Shown here one piece after another: positions 1 through 5,892 of a stretch of 5,892 bases of DNA. A program made the translations under genes and the position numbers. Origin of the DNA: Phycisphaerae bacterium (GTDB taxonomy: Bacteria > Planctomycetota > Phycisphaerae > UBA1845 > Fen-1342). Location: positions 1 to 5,892 of the forward strand of contig JALSRY010000005.1 of NCBI GenBank assembly GCA_026984555.1. The letters run 5' to 3'. The notes under the pieces are model-generated. The model was not told the origin of the DNA, ran no database searches, and saw nothing but the letters and a program-made list of their open reading frames with translations. The stretch's first letter is position 1, and each line of letters begins with the position of its first letter.

Positions 1-87
1 GAGGACGGCGACCTCACCGGCGATGGCAACGTCGATCTCGCCGACCTGTCCGAGCTGCTTGCGGTCTACGGAACAACCTGTCCGTAG
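1..87 (+). CDS. C-terminal end of a dockerin-like repeat protein (partial, 5' end outside window)
   Basis: Frame 1 is open from the window edge to a TAG stop at 85-87 and encodes 28 residues: EDGDLTGDGNVDLADLSELL followed by AVYGTTCP. The segment DLTGDGNVDLAD fits the type I dockerin calcium loop, with Asp, Thr, Asp, Asp and Asp at loop positions 1, 3, 5, 9 and 12, followed by an amphipathic helix (ADLSELLAVYG) as in one F-hand half of a dockerin. Planctomycetes often carry such repeats at the extreme C-terminus of large, probably exported proteins of unknown role. Cellulosomal dockerins bind cohesins, but nothing here shows a cohesin partner. The body of the protein lies left of the window, so its catalytic or structural role cannot be stated. 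It converges with carA and is followed by a good terminator at 198-238. Confidence 0.8.
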   Translation, partial: EDGDLTGDGNVDLADLSELLAVYGTTCP

Positions 88-381
88 GCCCTGTGAACGG
101 CAGGGTGCCGGAGTCGGACAGCCCTTCGGGACGCTGGCGCCAGCCCCGCCGACCGCCACAGACTTGGCGTGGACTTCGATAACACGGATTCCACCGGCCG
201 ACGCCGCGGGAGCGATGCTCTCGCGGCGTCGGGTTTTTCCGTGGGAACGGGTTGGCGATCGGCGATAGTCTCGATGCAGTCGCCGGCCGCTCCCGCTCGC
301 GCGGTCCAGCCCCGAGCGCCTCATCGCTTGGGTAAGAGTTGTTGTTCAAGGGGGTATGGTTCGCCCGGTGCGTCTTGCACT
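88..381. other. convergent intergenic region between the dockerin-like gene and carA
   Basis: These 294 bases separate two stop codons that face each other. I see no credible gene. The region holds a 12-base perfect palindrome (GCTGGCGCCAGC, 133-144) and the strong plus-strand terminator at 198-238. The 143 bases between that terminator and the carA stop contain only a weak 6-bp inverted repeat (CGCTCG/CGAGCG) with no T-run on the minus strand, so no intrinsic terminator for carA is visible. Confidence 0.7.
198..238 (+). terminator. intrinsic terminator of the dockerin-like gene
   Basis: Left arm 198-213 pairs with right arm 217-232 to give a 16-bp stem, including one G-U pair, closed by a GAT triloop. 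The arms begin CCGACGCCGCG and end CGCGGCGTCGG. One G follows, then five Ts (234-238). This is a textbook rho-independent terminator for plus-strand transcription, about 110 bases after the dockerin-like stop codon. In the opposite direction the hairpin is preceded by As but not followed by Ts, so it should act in one direction only. Confidence 0.87.
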
Positions 382-1653
382 TCAGCCGGCGTCGTCGTTC
401 GTGTTCGATGTGGCTTGGTAGGCCTCGCGTCCTCCCATCGCGCGGCGTTTCGGCGGTGCCGCTCGCACGCTCGCGCGAGCCAGCTTCGTGATCTGCGGCG
501 TAAACAGCGTCGTGTCGATGTGGCGTTTTTCGCGCACATGGGTCACAAAACGCGCCAGTAAGTAACCGGCGTCGTGCGGGCCGGGGGCCGCTTCGGGGTG
601 GAACTGTACCGCCGCGATGTTGAGCTCCGGGTGGGCGAATCCCTCGATGCTATCGTCGTTGAGGTTCACGTGGGTCACCGTCGCGCCGGCGGTTTCGAGC
701 GCGCGTCCGCGGACGGCGAAGCCGTGGTTCTGCGACGTGATCTCGACCCGGTTGGCGGGGATGTTGCGCACGGGCAGGTTGCCGCCGTGATGCCCGAACC
801 GCAACTTGTATGTCTGTGCTCCCAGGGCCAGGGCGAGCAGTTGATGTCCCAGGCAGATGCCGAGGATCGGCAGCCGCCCCAGCAGGGCCGACAACGCACA
901 CCGGGTGGCTTCCACCGCGGCGGGATCGCCCGGGCCGTTGGCCGCAACCAGCCCGTCAGGCTCCAGGCCGAGAATCCGATCGGCCGGGGTGGTGGCGGGC
1001 ACGAGCGTGACCCGGGCGCCGCCACCAGCGAGCAGACGGGCGATGTTGGACTTGAGCCCGCAGTCGATCACGACGATATGCGGGCCGGCGCCGGGACTGC
1101 CGGCGCCCGCCTCAGGGGTTGCGGCGTCGGTCCGGTCAGGTGTGTCCGGCCAGGGAGATGGCGTCGCGCGACTCACGCGCTCGACGAGGTTCGCTCCCGT
1201 CATGCCCGGCGCCTGCCGGGCGAGGGCCACGAGCCGCAACGGGTCGTCGATCTCGGTGCTCAACACGCCCCGCAACGCCCCCTGCTTGCGAATGCGGCGG
1301 GTCAGCGCGCGGGTGTCGATGCCGGCCAGCGCGACGATTCCGTATTTTCGCAAGAACTCCCCCAACGACAGCTCGGCGCGATGACTGCTCGGGCGGCGTG
1401 GCATCTGTTTGAGGACGACGCCGGAAAGGTGTGGGCGGGCGGATTCGAAGTCGCGCGGACAGAGCCCGTAGTTGCCGATCAGCGGAAACGTCATGGTGAC
1501 GATCTGTCCGCAGTAGGACGGGTCGGTGAAAATCTCGGGATAGCCGGTCATCGAGGTGTTGAAAACGACCTCGCCCGTGCGTGTTCCCGCCGCACCGGCC
1601 GAGCGACCGCGAAACAGCGTTCCGTCTTCGAGCGCGAGCAGGGCATGGTTCAT
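382..1653 (-). CDS. carA: carbamoyl-phosphate synthase small subunit (glutaminase)
   Basis: CarA, 423 aa, cytoplasmic. It hydrolyses glutamine and channels ammonia to CarB. The N-terminal CPSase small-chain domain (about 1-160) carries the family signatures [10 protein letters not shown] (31-40), [14 protein letters not shown] (50-63) and GIDTRALTR (111-119). A Pro/Ala/Gly-rich linker (about 161-191) leads to a class I glutamine amidotransferase domain (about 192-372). That domain contains NGPGDP (239-244), the nucleophile elbow GICLGHQ with Cys267, QNHGF (308-312), and QFHPE with His352 and Glu354, so the Cys-His-Glu triad is intact. The ATG at 1653 is chosen because homology starts there ([11 protein letters not shown]), it lies 7 bases after GGGGAG, and it overlaps the carB stop as ATGA. 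A longer frame reaching to 1821 runs inside carB and lacks family similarity. The protein exceeds the usual length of about 380 aa because of a basic tail (about 378-423) beyond the normal CarA end. The gene is second in the transcript, after carB. Confidence 0.97.
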   Translation of the reverse strand: MNHALLALEDGTLFRGRSAGAAGTRTGEVVFNTSMTGYPEIFTDPSYCGQIVTMTFPLIGNYGLCPRDFESARPHLSGVVLKQMPRRPSSHRAELSLGEFLRKYGIVALAGIDTRALTRRIRKQGALRGVLSTEIDDPLRLVALARQAPGMTGANLVERVSRATPSPWPDTPDRTDAATPEAGAGSPGAGPHIVVIDCGLKSNIARLLAGGGARVTLVPATTPADRILGLEPDGLVAANGPGDPAAVEATRCALSALLGRLPILGICLGHQLLALALGAQTYKLRFGHHGGNLPVRNIPANRVEITSQNHGFAVRGRALETAGATVTHVNLNDDSIEGFAHPELNIAAVQFHPEAAPGPHDAGYLLARFVTHVREKRHIDTTLFTPQITKLARASVRAAPPKRRAMGGREAYQATSNTNDDAG

Positions 1654-4600
1654 GGGGCGGCTCCCCGGGGGGGTGGTGTGGTGCGTCCGGTGAGGTAGTC
1701 CTGGAGGGCGGCGACGTGTTCGCTTCCGGCCCGCAACGCCCGGATCGCGTCGACGGCCGCCCGGGCGCCGGCCAGCGTCGTAATCAGGGGAATCCCCAGC
1801 CGGATCGATGCGACCCGCCAACGGCCTTCGTTCGTCGCGCTGCCCGTGTGGATGGGTGTGTTGATGAGCAGATCGAGCTTGCGTTCGAGAATCATGTCGA
1901 GCAGGAAGGGATGCCCGCGACCGTCGTGTTTCGAGACGATCGTCGATGGGATGCCGTGGTCGGCAAGCGTGTGGTGGGTGTTGATCGTCGAGAACAACTC
2001 GAACCCCATGTCGTGCAGCTCCCGAGCGATCGAAATCACACGCGGCTTGTCCGCATCGCAGACGCTGACCAGTACCCGGCCGCGAGTCGGCAGCTCGAGC
2101 CCCGCCGCGCGTAACGCCTTGTAAAAGGCCATCGGGTACGTCCGGTCGATCCCCATGACTTCGCCCGTGCTGCGCATTTCGGGGCCGAGGACGAAATCCA
2201 CGGTACGCAGCTTGCGGAAGGGGAAGACGGGGGCCTTGACCACGACATGCCGCGGGGCGGGCGGATCAGTCGCCGCCGCTTGGGCCAACGCTTCGTCGAG
2301 CGAACGTCCCAACATGACCTGCGTCGCGATCCGCGCCCACGGCACGCCCGTGGCCTTGCTCACCAGCGGGACGGTGCGCGACGCCCGCGGATTCACTTCG
2401 ATCAGGTACACCACCCGCCCCTGGATGGCGAACTGGACGTTCATCAGCCCGCACACGCCCAGTCGCCGCGCCAGCAGCTTCACCTGGTACTTGATCTCGT
2501 CCACCAGCGCCGGCGAAAGCGAGTAGGGCGGCAGCACGCAACAACTGTCCCCGCTGTGGATGCCGGCTTCCTCGATATGCTCCATGATTCCGCAGATGTC
2601 GCAGCGGCCGGCTGCCGCCGCGCGCCCCGGATATCCGTAATCACTGATGGCGTCCACGTCCACCTCGACCGCGTCGAGCAGGAACTTTTCGATCAGGATC
2701 GGGTGGCGCTGGTCGATGTAGCGCTCGCGGTCGGTCGCGCCGAGGGCGCCGTCGATGTAGCGCACCAGGTCGGCGCTGTTGTTGCACACCTGCATCCCGC
2801 GTCCGCCCAGTACGTAGGACGGGCGTACCAGCACGGGGTAGCCCAGTCGCTCGGCGACCTCGGCCGCTTGGGCGCGGGAAAACGCGACGCCGTTGGGCGG
2901 TTGTCGCAATCCCAGCTCGCGCAGCACCTGCTGGAATTGCTCCCGATCCTCGGCCAGGTGGATGCTGGCGGGCGTCGTTCCGAGGATCGGCACGCCGGCC
3001 CGGGCCAGGCGTGCGGCGATGTTCAGCGGCGTCTGTCCGCCGAACTGCACGATCACGCCGTGGACCAGGCCGCCGTCGGCTCCGAGCGGTCGCCCGTTGA
3101 GCCGTTCGCAGATGTTGTGCACGTCTTCGAACGTCAGTGGTTCGAAAAACAGCAGGTCGGAGATGTCGTAGTCGGTGCTGACGGTCTCTGGGTTCGAGTT
3201 GATCATCACGGTCTCGAAACCCATTTGCCGGGCGGCCATCGCGGCGTGTACGCAGCAGTAGTCGAACTCGATCCCCTGGCCGATACGGTTGGGACCGCCG
3301 CCGAGGATAAGGACCTTGGGCCGGTTGCTGATGCGCAGCTCGTCGTCGTGGGATTCGACCAGCAGGTGTTGTTCGTCGAGCGCCCGGTAGCGGTAGGCTG
3401 ACTGCACGTCCACAGTCGCGAGCAACTCGCGCAACGCCGGTGGGCTGGCCGCCGCCGGCGCGCGCAGGGCCTGCGCCGCTTGCGCGTTTTGTACGACCTG
3501 GGCCAGTGGCCGTTCGTGGGTCGAGTAGTAATAGGGTGTCCGCGCCTCGAATTCCGCGGCACACGTGTCCACCAGCTTGAACTTCGGCCGGTCGAGCTGT
3601 TCCTTGAGCCGGTGGTACGCCGCCGCGTCGAGCCGCCAGGCGTGGCGCAACTGGGCATCGCTGTAGCCGGCGGCCCGGGCGTCCTGGTACGCGTCGATCA
3701 GCTCGCCGGACAGTCGGCGCCCGGGGCCGTCGCCGGCCGACACGTCGAGCAGGCGTTTTTCGAGATCGACCAGATCGGCGAGCTGGTCGCAAAACCACGG
3801 ATCGATCCCGGAGAGCGCGGCGATCCGTTCAGCGCTCCAGCCCAGCTTGAGCGCGTAACGGATGTAGTAGATGCGTCCCTGGCAGGGGACGGTGATTTTT
3901 TCACGGAGTACCTCGTCGGGGATCGGCCACGCGGTCGAAGACTCTTCGTACAGGTCTGCCGGGGCTTCGCCCAGCGCCGATCCACCGAACAACGGCCCGC
4001 GGTGCGGTTCGCCGCCAAACGCGTCCACCCAGACTTCAGCGGCGTCGTCTTCCCCGAGCGGATCGCGCAGCAGCGCGTCGAACCACTTGTCGCCCGGGTG
4101 CAGCCCGTACCCGGGGCGTTTGAGTTCCATCGAGCGGATGCACTTCTGAAACGCCTCTTTGAAGGTGCGTCCGATGGCCATTGCTTCGCCGACCGATTTC
4201 ATCGATGTCGTGAGCGTTTCGTCGGCTTCGGGGAACTTCTCGAAGGCGAAACGCGGCATCTTGACCACGCAATAGTCGATGGCCGGCTCGAAACACGCGC
4301 TGGTCGCCCCGGTGATGTCGTTGCGCAGCTCGTCGAGCGTGTAGCCGATCGCGAGCTTGGTGGCGATCTTGGCGATTGGGAAGCCGGTGGCCTTCGACGC
4401 CAGCGCCGAGGAGCGGGACACACGCGGGTTCATCTCGATCACCACGCGCCGCCCGTCGCGCGGGTGGACGGCGAACTGGATATTCGCTCCGCCGGTGTCC
4501 ACGCCGATCGCCCGCATGATCGCGATCGCGTCGTCGCGCATCGCCTGGTACTCGTGATCGGTCAGCGTCAGGGCCGGTGCGACCGTGATCGAGTCGCCGG

Positions 4601-5345
4601 TGTGGACGCCCATGGGGTCGAGGTTCTCGATCGAGCACACGACGACCACGTTGTCGCGTGCGTCGCGCATCATCTCGAGCTCGAATTCCTTCCATCCCGT
4701 CAGGTCTTCTTCGATCAGCACCTGTCCGATGGGAGACTGCGCGAGTCCGTCGCGTACCAGGCGCGCGAACTGCGCTTTGTCGCGGGCCATTCCCCCGCCG
4801 GTGCCGCCCAGCGTATAGGCAGGCCGGATGCACAGCGGCAGGCCGATTTCCGCGAGCGCCGCGCGAGCCTCGTCGAAGCATCGTACCGTTCGCGAGCGCG
4901 GTACATCGACACCGACCGCGGTGACGGTCGCCTTGAATGTCTCGCGATCCTCTGCCCGGCGGATCGTCTCGCAACTGGCCCCGATCAGGCGGACGCCGTG
5001 ACGCTCCAGCACGCCCGCCTCGTGAGCGGCCATCGCGCAGTTGAGCCCGGTTTGGCCGCCCAGGGTCGGCAGCACACAGTCCACCGGCGTGCCGCGCTGC
5101 GACTCGAGCGTGAGGATGCGATCCAGGACCGCCGGCGTGATCGGCTCGAGGTAGGTGCGGTCCGCCAATTCGGGATCGGTCATGATGGTCGCGGGGTTGC
5201 TGTTGAGCAGAACAACGCCCACGCCTTCCTCGCGGAGGGCCCGACACGCCTGGGTGCCGGAATAGTCGAATTCGCACGCCTGCCCGATGACAATCGGACC
5301 GCTGCCGATGATGAGAACCCGCCGAATGTCGGTCGATCTGGGCAT
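1650..5345 (-). CDS. carB: carbamoyl-phosphate synthase large subunit (synthetase)
   Basis: CarB, 1231 aa, cytoplasmic. It makes carbamoyl phosphate from bicarbonate, ammonia supplied by CarA, and two ATP. Domains in order: carboxyphosphate half (about 1-405) with [17 protein letters not shown] (14-30), [10 protein letters not shown] (50-59), RPAYTLGG (174-181), HTGDS (248-252) and [18 protein letters not shown] (304-321); oligomerisation region (about 406-600) including VDTCAAEF (592-599); a linker; carbamoyl-phosphate half (about 676-1085) with [15 protein letters not shown] (682-696), [10 protein letters not shown] (718-727), [11 protein letters not shown] (841-851), HSGDS (930-934) and [11 protein letters not shown] (983-993); and an MGS-like allosteric domain (about 1086-1231). 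Gln290, Glu304, Asn306 and Arg308, and their second-half equivalents Gln971, Glu983, Asn985 and Arg987, are present. In the MGS domain Lys1100, Thr1120 and Thr1123 align with UMP-contacting residues of E. coli CarB. The ATG at 5345 matches the usual start ([11 protein letters not shown]) but has no clear Shine-Dalgarno sequence; a GTG four codons upstream (5357) is possible. Length exceeds the E. coli form by about 158 residues, mostly from insertions at about 412-490 and 613-675. Confidence 0.98.
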   Translation of the reverse strand: MPRSTDIRRVLIIGSGPIVIGQACEFDYSGTQACRALREEGVGVVLLNSNPATIMTDPELADRTYLEPITPAVLDRILTLESQRGTPVDCVLPTLGGQTGLNCAMAAHEAGVLERHGVRLIGASCETIRRAEDRETFKATVTAVGVDVPRSRTVRCFDEARAALAEIGLPLCIRPAYTLGGTGGGMARDKAQFARLVRDGLAQSPIGQVLIEEDLTGWKEFELEMMRDARDNVVVVCSIENLDPMGVHTGDSITVAPALTLTDHEYQAMRDDAIAIMRAIGVDTGGANIQFAVHPRDGRRVVIEMNPRVSRSSALASKATGFPIAKIATKLAIGYTLDELRNDITGATSACFEPAIDYCVVKMPRFAFEKFPEADETLTTSMKSVGEAMAIGRTFKEAFQKCIRSMELKRPGYGLHPGDKWFDALLRDPLGEDDAAEVWVDAFGGEPHRGPLFGGSALGEAPADLYEESSTAWPIPDEVLREKITVPCQGRIYYIRYALKLGWSAERIAALSGIDPWFCDQLADLVDLEKRLLDVSAGDGPGRRLSGELIDAYQDARAAGYSDAQLRHAWRLDAAAYHRLKEQLDRPKFKLVDTCAAEFEARTPYYYSTHERPLAQVVQNAQAAQALRAPAAASPPALRELLATVDVQSAYRYRALDEQHLLVESHDDELRISNRPKVLILGGGPNRIGQGIEFDYCCVHAAMAARQMGFETVMINSNPETVSTDYDISDLLFFEPLTFEDVHNICERLNGRPLGADGGLVHGVIVQFGGQTPLNIAARLARAGVPILGTTPASIHLAEDREQFQQVLRELGLRQPPNGVAFSRAQAAEVAERLGYPVLVRPSYVLGGRGMQVCNNSADLVRYIDGALGATDRERYIDQRHPILIEKFLLDAVEVDVDAISDYGYPGRAAAAGRCDICGIMEHIEEAGIHSGDSCCVLPPYSLSPALVDEIKYQVKLLARRLGVCGLMNVQFAIQGRVVYLIEVNPRASRTVPLVSKATGVPWARIATQVMLGRSLDEALAQAAATDPPAPRHVVVKAPVFPFRKLRTVDFVLGPEMRSTGEVMGIDRTYPMAFYKALRAAGLELPTRGRVLVSVCDADKPRVISIARELHDMGFELFSTINTHHTLADHGIPSTIVSKHDGRGHPFLLDMILERKLDLLINTPIHTGSATNEGRWRVASIRLGIPLITTLAGARAAVDAIRALRAGSEHVAALQDYLTGRTTPPPRGAAP
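1661..1666 (-). promoter_or_regulatory. carA ribosome binding site inside the carB 3' end
   Basis: On the minus strand GGGGAG lies 7 bases before the carA ATG. It supports the start at 1653. Because it sits inside the last codons of carB, ribosomes finishing carB pass directly over it, consistent with translational coupling through the ATGA overlap at 1650-1653. Confidence 0.7.
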
Positions 5346-5404
5346 CGCCGTCGCCACGTTCTTGTGCCGCGCAGCGGCGTGGTTACGCACTCTTCCCCCG
5401 GACG

Positions 5405-5457
5405 GGCCGCGGGCCTGCGAGCCGGAGCAGCGGTGGTCGCAGCCCTGGGCCGCGGCC
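5405..5457 (-). promoter_or_regulatory. predicted structured leader upstream of carB
   Basis: Two nested inverted repeats can fold into one branched-free hairpin. The outer stem GGCCGCGG (5405-5412) pairs with CCGCGGCC (5450-5457). The inner stem CTGCGA (5415-5420) pairs with TCGCAG (5437-5442) around a 16-base loop. It lies 60-112 bases upstream of the carB ATG, so a carB transcript starting at either candidate promoter would contain most or all of it. There is no T-run after it, so it is not a simple terminator. A regulatory role is inferred only from position; GC-rich sequence forms such stems easily. Confidence 0.3.
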
Positions 5458-5463
5458 GCCCGC

Positions 5464-5492
5464 CTTTTGCCTCCACGCTGAAATCGAGTCAA
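5464..5492 (-). promoter_or_regulatory. candidate carB promoter, proximal
   Basis: On the minus strand TTGACT (5487-5492, five of six bases matching the sigma70 -35 box) is followed after 17 bases by CAAAAG (5464-5469, three of six matching the -10 box). It would give a leader of about 110 bases. The weak -10 box keeps confidence low. Confidence 0.3.
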
Positions 5493-5530
5493 GATGAGTT
5501 GACGCCAACCATCCGCGCTACGCCGCTCGT

Positions 5531-5558
5531 AGTGTACACAGGTGCGCCATCCCGCCAA
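5531..5558 (-). promoter_or_regulatory. candidate carB promoter, distal
   Basis: On the minus strand TTGGCG (5553-5558, four of six) and TACACT (5531-5536, four of six) are 16 bases apart and would give a leader of about 180 bases. The -10 box overlaps the 8-base palindrome GTGTACAC (5532-5539), a possible but unproven operator. It competes with the proximal candidate; the sequence does not decide between them. Confidence 0.3.
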
Positions 5559-5601
5559 CCGCTTCGGGCGAAATAGCGGCGGAATGGTCGAAAACTACCA
5601 A

Positions 5602-5643
5602 CCGCGGGCCGGTCTCGCCGCGTGTTCGGCCCGCGGGTCTTTT
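5602..5643 (+). terminator. hairpin followed by a short T-run, possible terminator
   Basis: CCGCGGGCCG (5602-5611) pairs perfectly with CGGCCCGCGG (5627-5636), a 10-bp GC stem extendable by one G-U pair, with a loop of about 13 bases. On the plus strand GTC and four Ts (5640-5643) follow. On the minus strand the stem is followed by TTGGTAGTTTT, a looser U-rich tail. It could stop a minus-strand transcript entering from the right before the carB promoters. No plus-strand gene ends just before it, so the strand it serves is uncertain. Confidence 0.4.
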
Positions 5644-5688
5644 CGGGGTTCCTACCGACCACGGTGGTTGGTTGCCCGCGCGGGTCTC

Positions 5689-5717
5689 GGGCGACGCGGC
5701 CGAAGCAGGCGTCGCCC
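5689..5717. repeat. inverted repeat of unknown role
   Basis: GGGCGACGC (5689-5697) and GCGTCGCCC (5709-5717) form a perfect 9-bp stem with an 11-base loop. No T-run follows on either strand, so it is not an intrinsic terminator. It lies between the carB promoter region and the plus-strand promoter-like element. Confidence 0.4.
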
Positions 5718-5799
5718 CGATAGCGGCCGGTCGCCGTGCCGGGCTGGCGCCGGTGCGGGACTGCTTGGGGGTATCTCGGCTGACGGGGTGGGTCGCTGC

Positions 5800-5828
5800 T
5801 TGACAAACGTCCGGCGCGGTCCTAACAG
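5800..5828 (+). promoter_or_regulatory. plus-strand sigma70-like promoter, divergent from carBA
   Basis: A perfect -35 box TTGACA (5800-5805) is followed after the ideal 17-base spacer by TAACAG (5823-5828), three of six matches to the -10 box. Transcription would start near 5835 and leave the window to the right. An ATG at 5834 lies at or before that start point; a GTG at 5856 opens a frame to the window edge. This suggests, but does not prove, a gene transcribed away from carB. Confidence 0.35.
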
Positions 5829-5892
5829 CGGTCATGGCGGGCGTTTGGTGGTCACGTGTTGCGGCTGCCGGCGTACCCGTTTGCCCGCGCGT

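Larger units (their letters stand above)
5346..5892. other. long region upstream of carB without a convincing gene
   Basis: This stretch of 547 bases holds the carB leader and probably its promoter (minus strand), three GC-rich hairpins, and a plus-strand promoter-like element near 5800. Reading frames of about 100 codons on the minus strand here are Arg/Pro/Ala-rich, overlap each other in different frames, and resemble no family I know. I found no tRNA cloverleaf or recognisable riboswitch. Confidence 0.6.

Noticed and set aside
14..349. Minus-strand frame of 111 codons across the left intergenic region
   Set aside because: It runs through the strong terminator hairpin and opposite the dockerin-like coding end, is Arg/Pro-rich and low in complexity, and has no recognisable similarity.
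574..1698. Plus-strand open frame of 374 codons opposite carA
   Set aside because: Antisense shadow of carA with no family resemblance; carA carries a full catalytic triad in its own frame.
1654..1821. Extension of CarA to an upstream ATG at 1821
   Set aside because: The 56 extra codons lie inside conserved carB coding sequence and lack CarA similarity; the ATG at 1653 has a Shine-Dalgarno sequence and the homologous N-terminus.
2247..3401. Plus-strand open frame of 384 codons opposite the carB 3' half
   Set aside because: Antisense shadow produced by GC-rich codons; no motifs.
5346..5558. Extension of CarB to an upstream ATG at 5558 (71 extra residues)
   Set aside because: The added residues have no similarity to CarB, while [11 protein letters not shown] at 5345 matches the normal CarB start; the extension would also cover both candidate promoters.
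3480..5576. Very long plus-strand open frame (698 codons) opposite carB
   Set aside because: It lies wholly antisense to the well-conserved carB, is rich in Arg/Gly/Val/His with no recognisable domain, and is the usual by-product of GC-biased codons in a high-GC gene.
5489..5835. Two overlapping minus-strand frames of 105 codons each upstream of carB
   Set aside because: They overlap in different frames, are dominated by Arg, Pro and Ala, and cover the hairpins and candidate carB promoters; no homologue recognised. One frame stays open to the right edge, so a gene tail cannot be fully excluded.
5672..5891. Eleven-base direct repeat TTGCCCGCGCG (5672-5682 and 5881-5891), with palindrome CCCGCGCGGG at 5675-5684
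   Set aside because: Short, only two copies, made of G/C-biased sequence and with no flanking mobile-element features; probably chance.
1..5892. Search for CRISPR arrays, tRNAs, insertion sequences and phage or defence genes
   Set aside because: No regularly spaced repeats, no cloverleaf with a T-loop signature, no transposase motifs or terminal repeats, and no room left by the car genes for an extra system.

Overview
This window is GC-rich and almost wholly bacterial housekeeping coding sequence. One operon on the minus strand fills positions 382-5345. It encodes both subunits of glutamine-dependent carbamoyl-phosphate synthetase (CPSase), the enzyme that makes carbamoyl phosphate for pyrimidine and arginine synthesis. 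The source is most likely a planctomycete. Two clues support this: the first 87 bases are the end of a protein finishing in a dockerin-like calcium-binding repeat of the kind common at planctomycete C-termini, and the CarB oligomerisation region has an enlarged form that I associate, from memory, with that phylum. No ribosomal RNA or other strong marker is present, so the assignment is an inference.

Layout. Positions 1-87 (+) hold the last 28 codons of the dockerin-like protein. Positions 88-381 are a convergent intergenic region with a strong intrinsic terminator at 198-238 that serves the plus-strand gene. Positions 382-1653 (-) are carA (423 aa, glutaminase subunit). Positions 1650-5345 (-) are carB (1231 aa, synthetase subunit). 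Positions 5346-5892 contain no convincing complete gene. They hold the carB leader, two weak candidate promoters for carB, several GC-rich hairpins, and near the right edge a plus-strand promoter-like element that may serve a divergent gene beyond the window.

How the genes work together. CarA hydrolyses glutamine and passes ammonia to CarB. CarB uses two ATP-grasp halves to make carboxyphosphate and then carbamoyl phosphate, and ends in a regulatory MGS-like domain. Transcription runs carB then carA, the reverse of the familiar carAB order, and the genes overlap by 4 bases (ATGA), which suggests coupled translation. CarB is about 150 residues longer than the classical enzyme, and CarA has an unexplained basic C-terminal tail of about 46 residues.

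I found no CRISPR array, mobile element, tRNA, phage gene or defence system, and no evidence of a new multi-gene system. The points worth a second look are the reversed overlapping gene order, the CarB insertions, the CarA tail, and the structured carB leader with no clear Shine-Dalgarno sequence.
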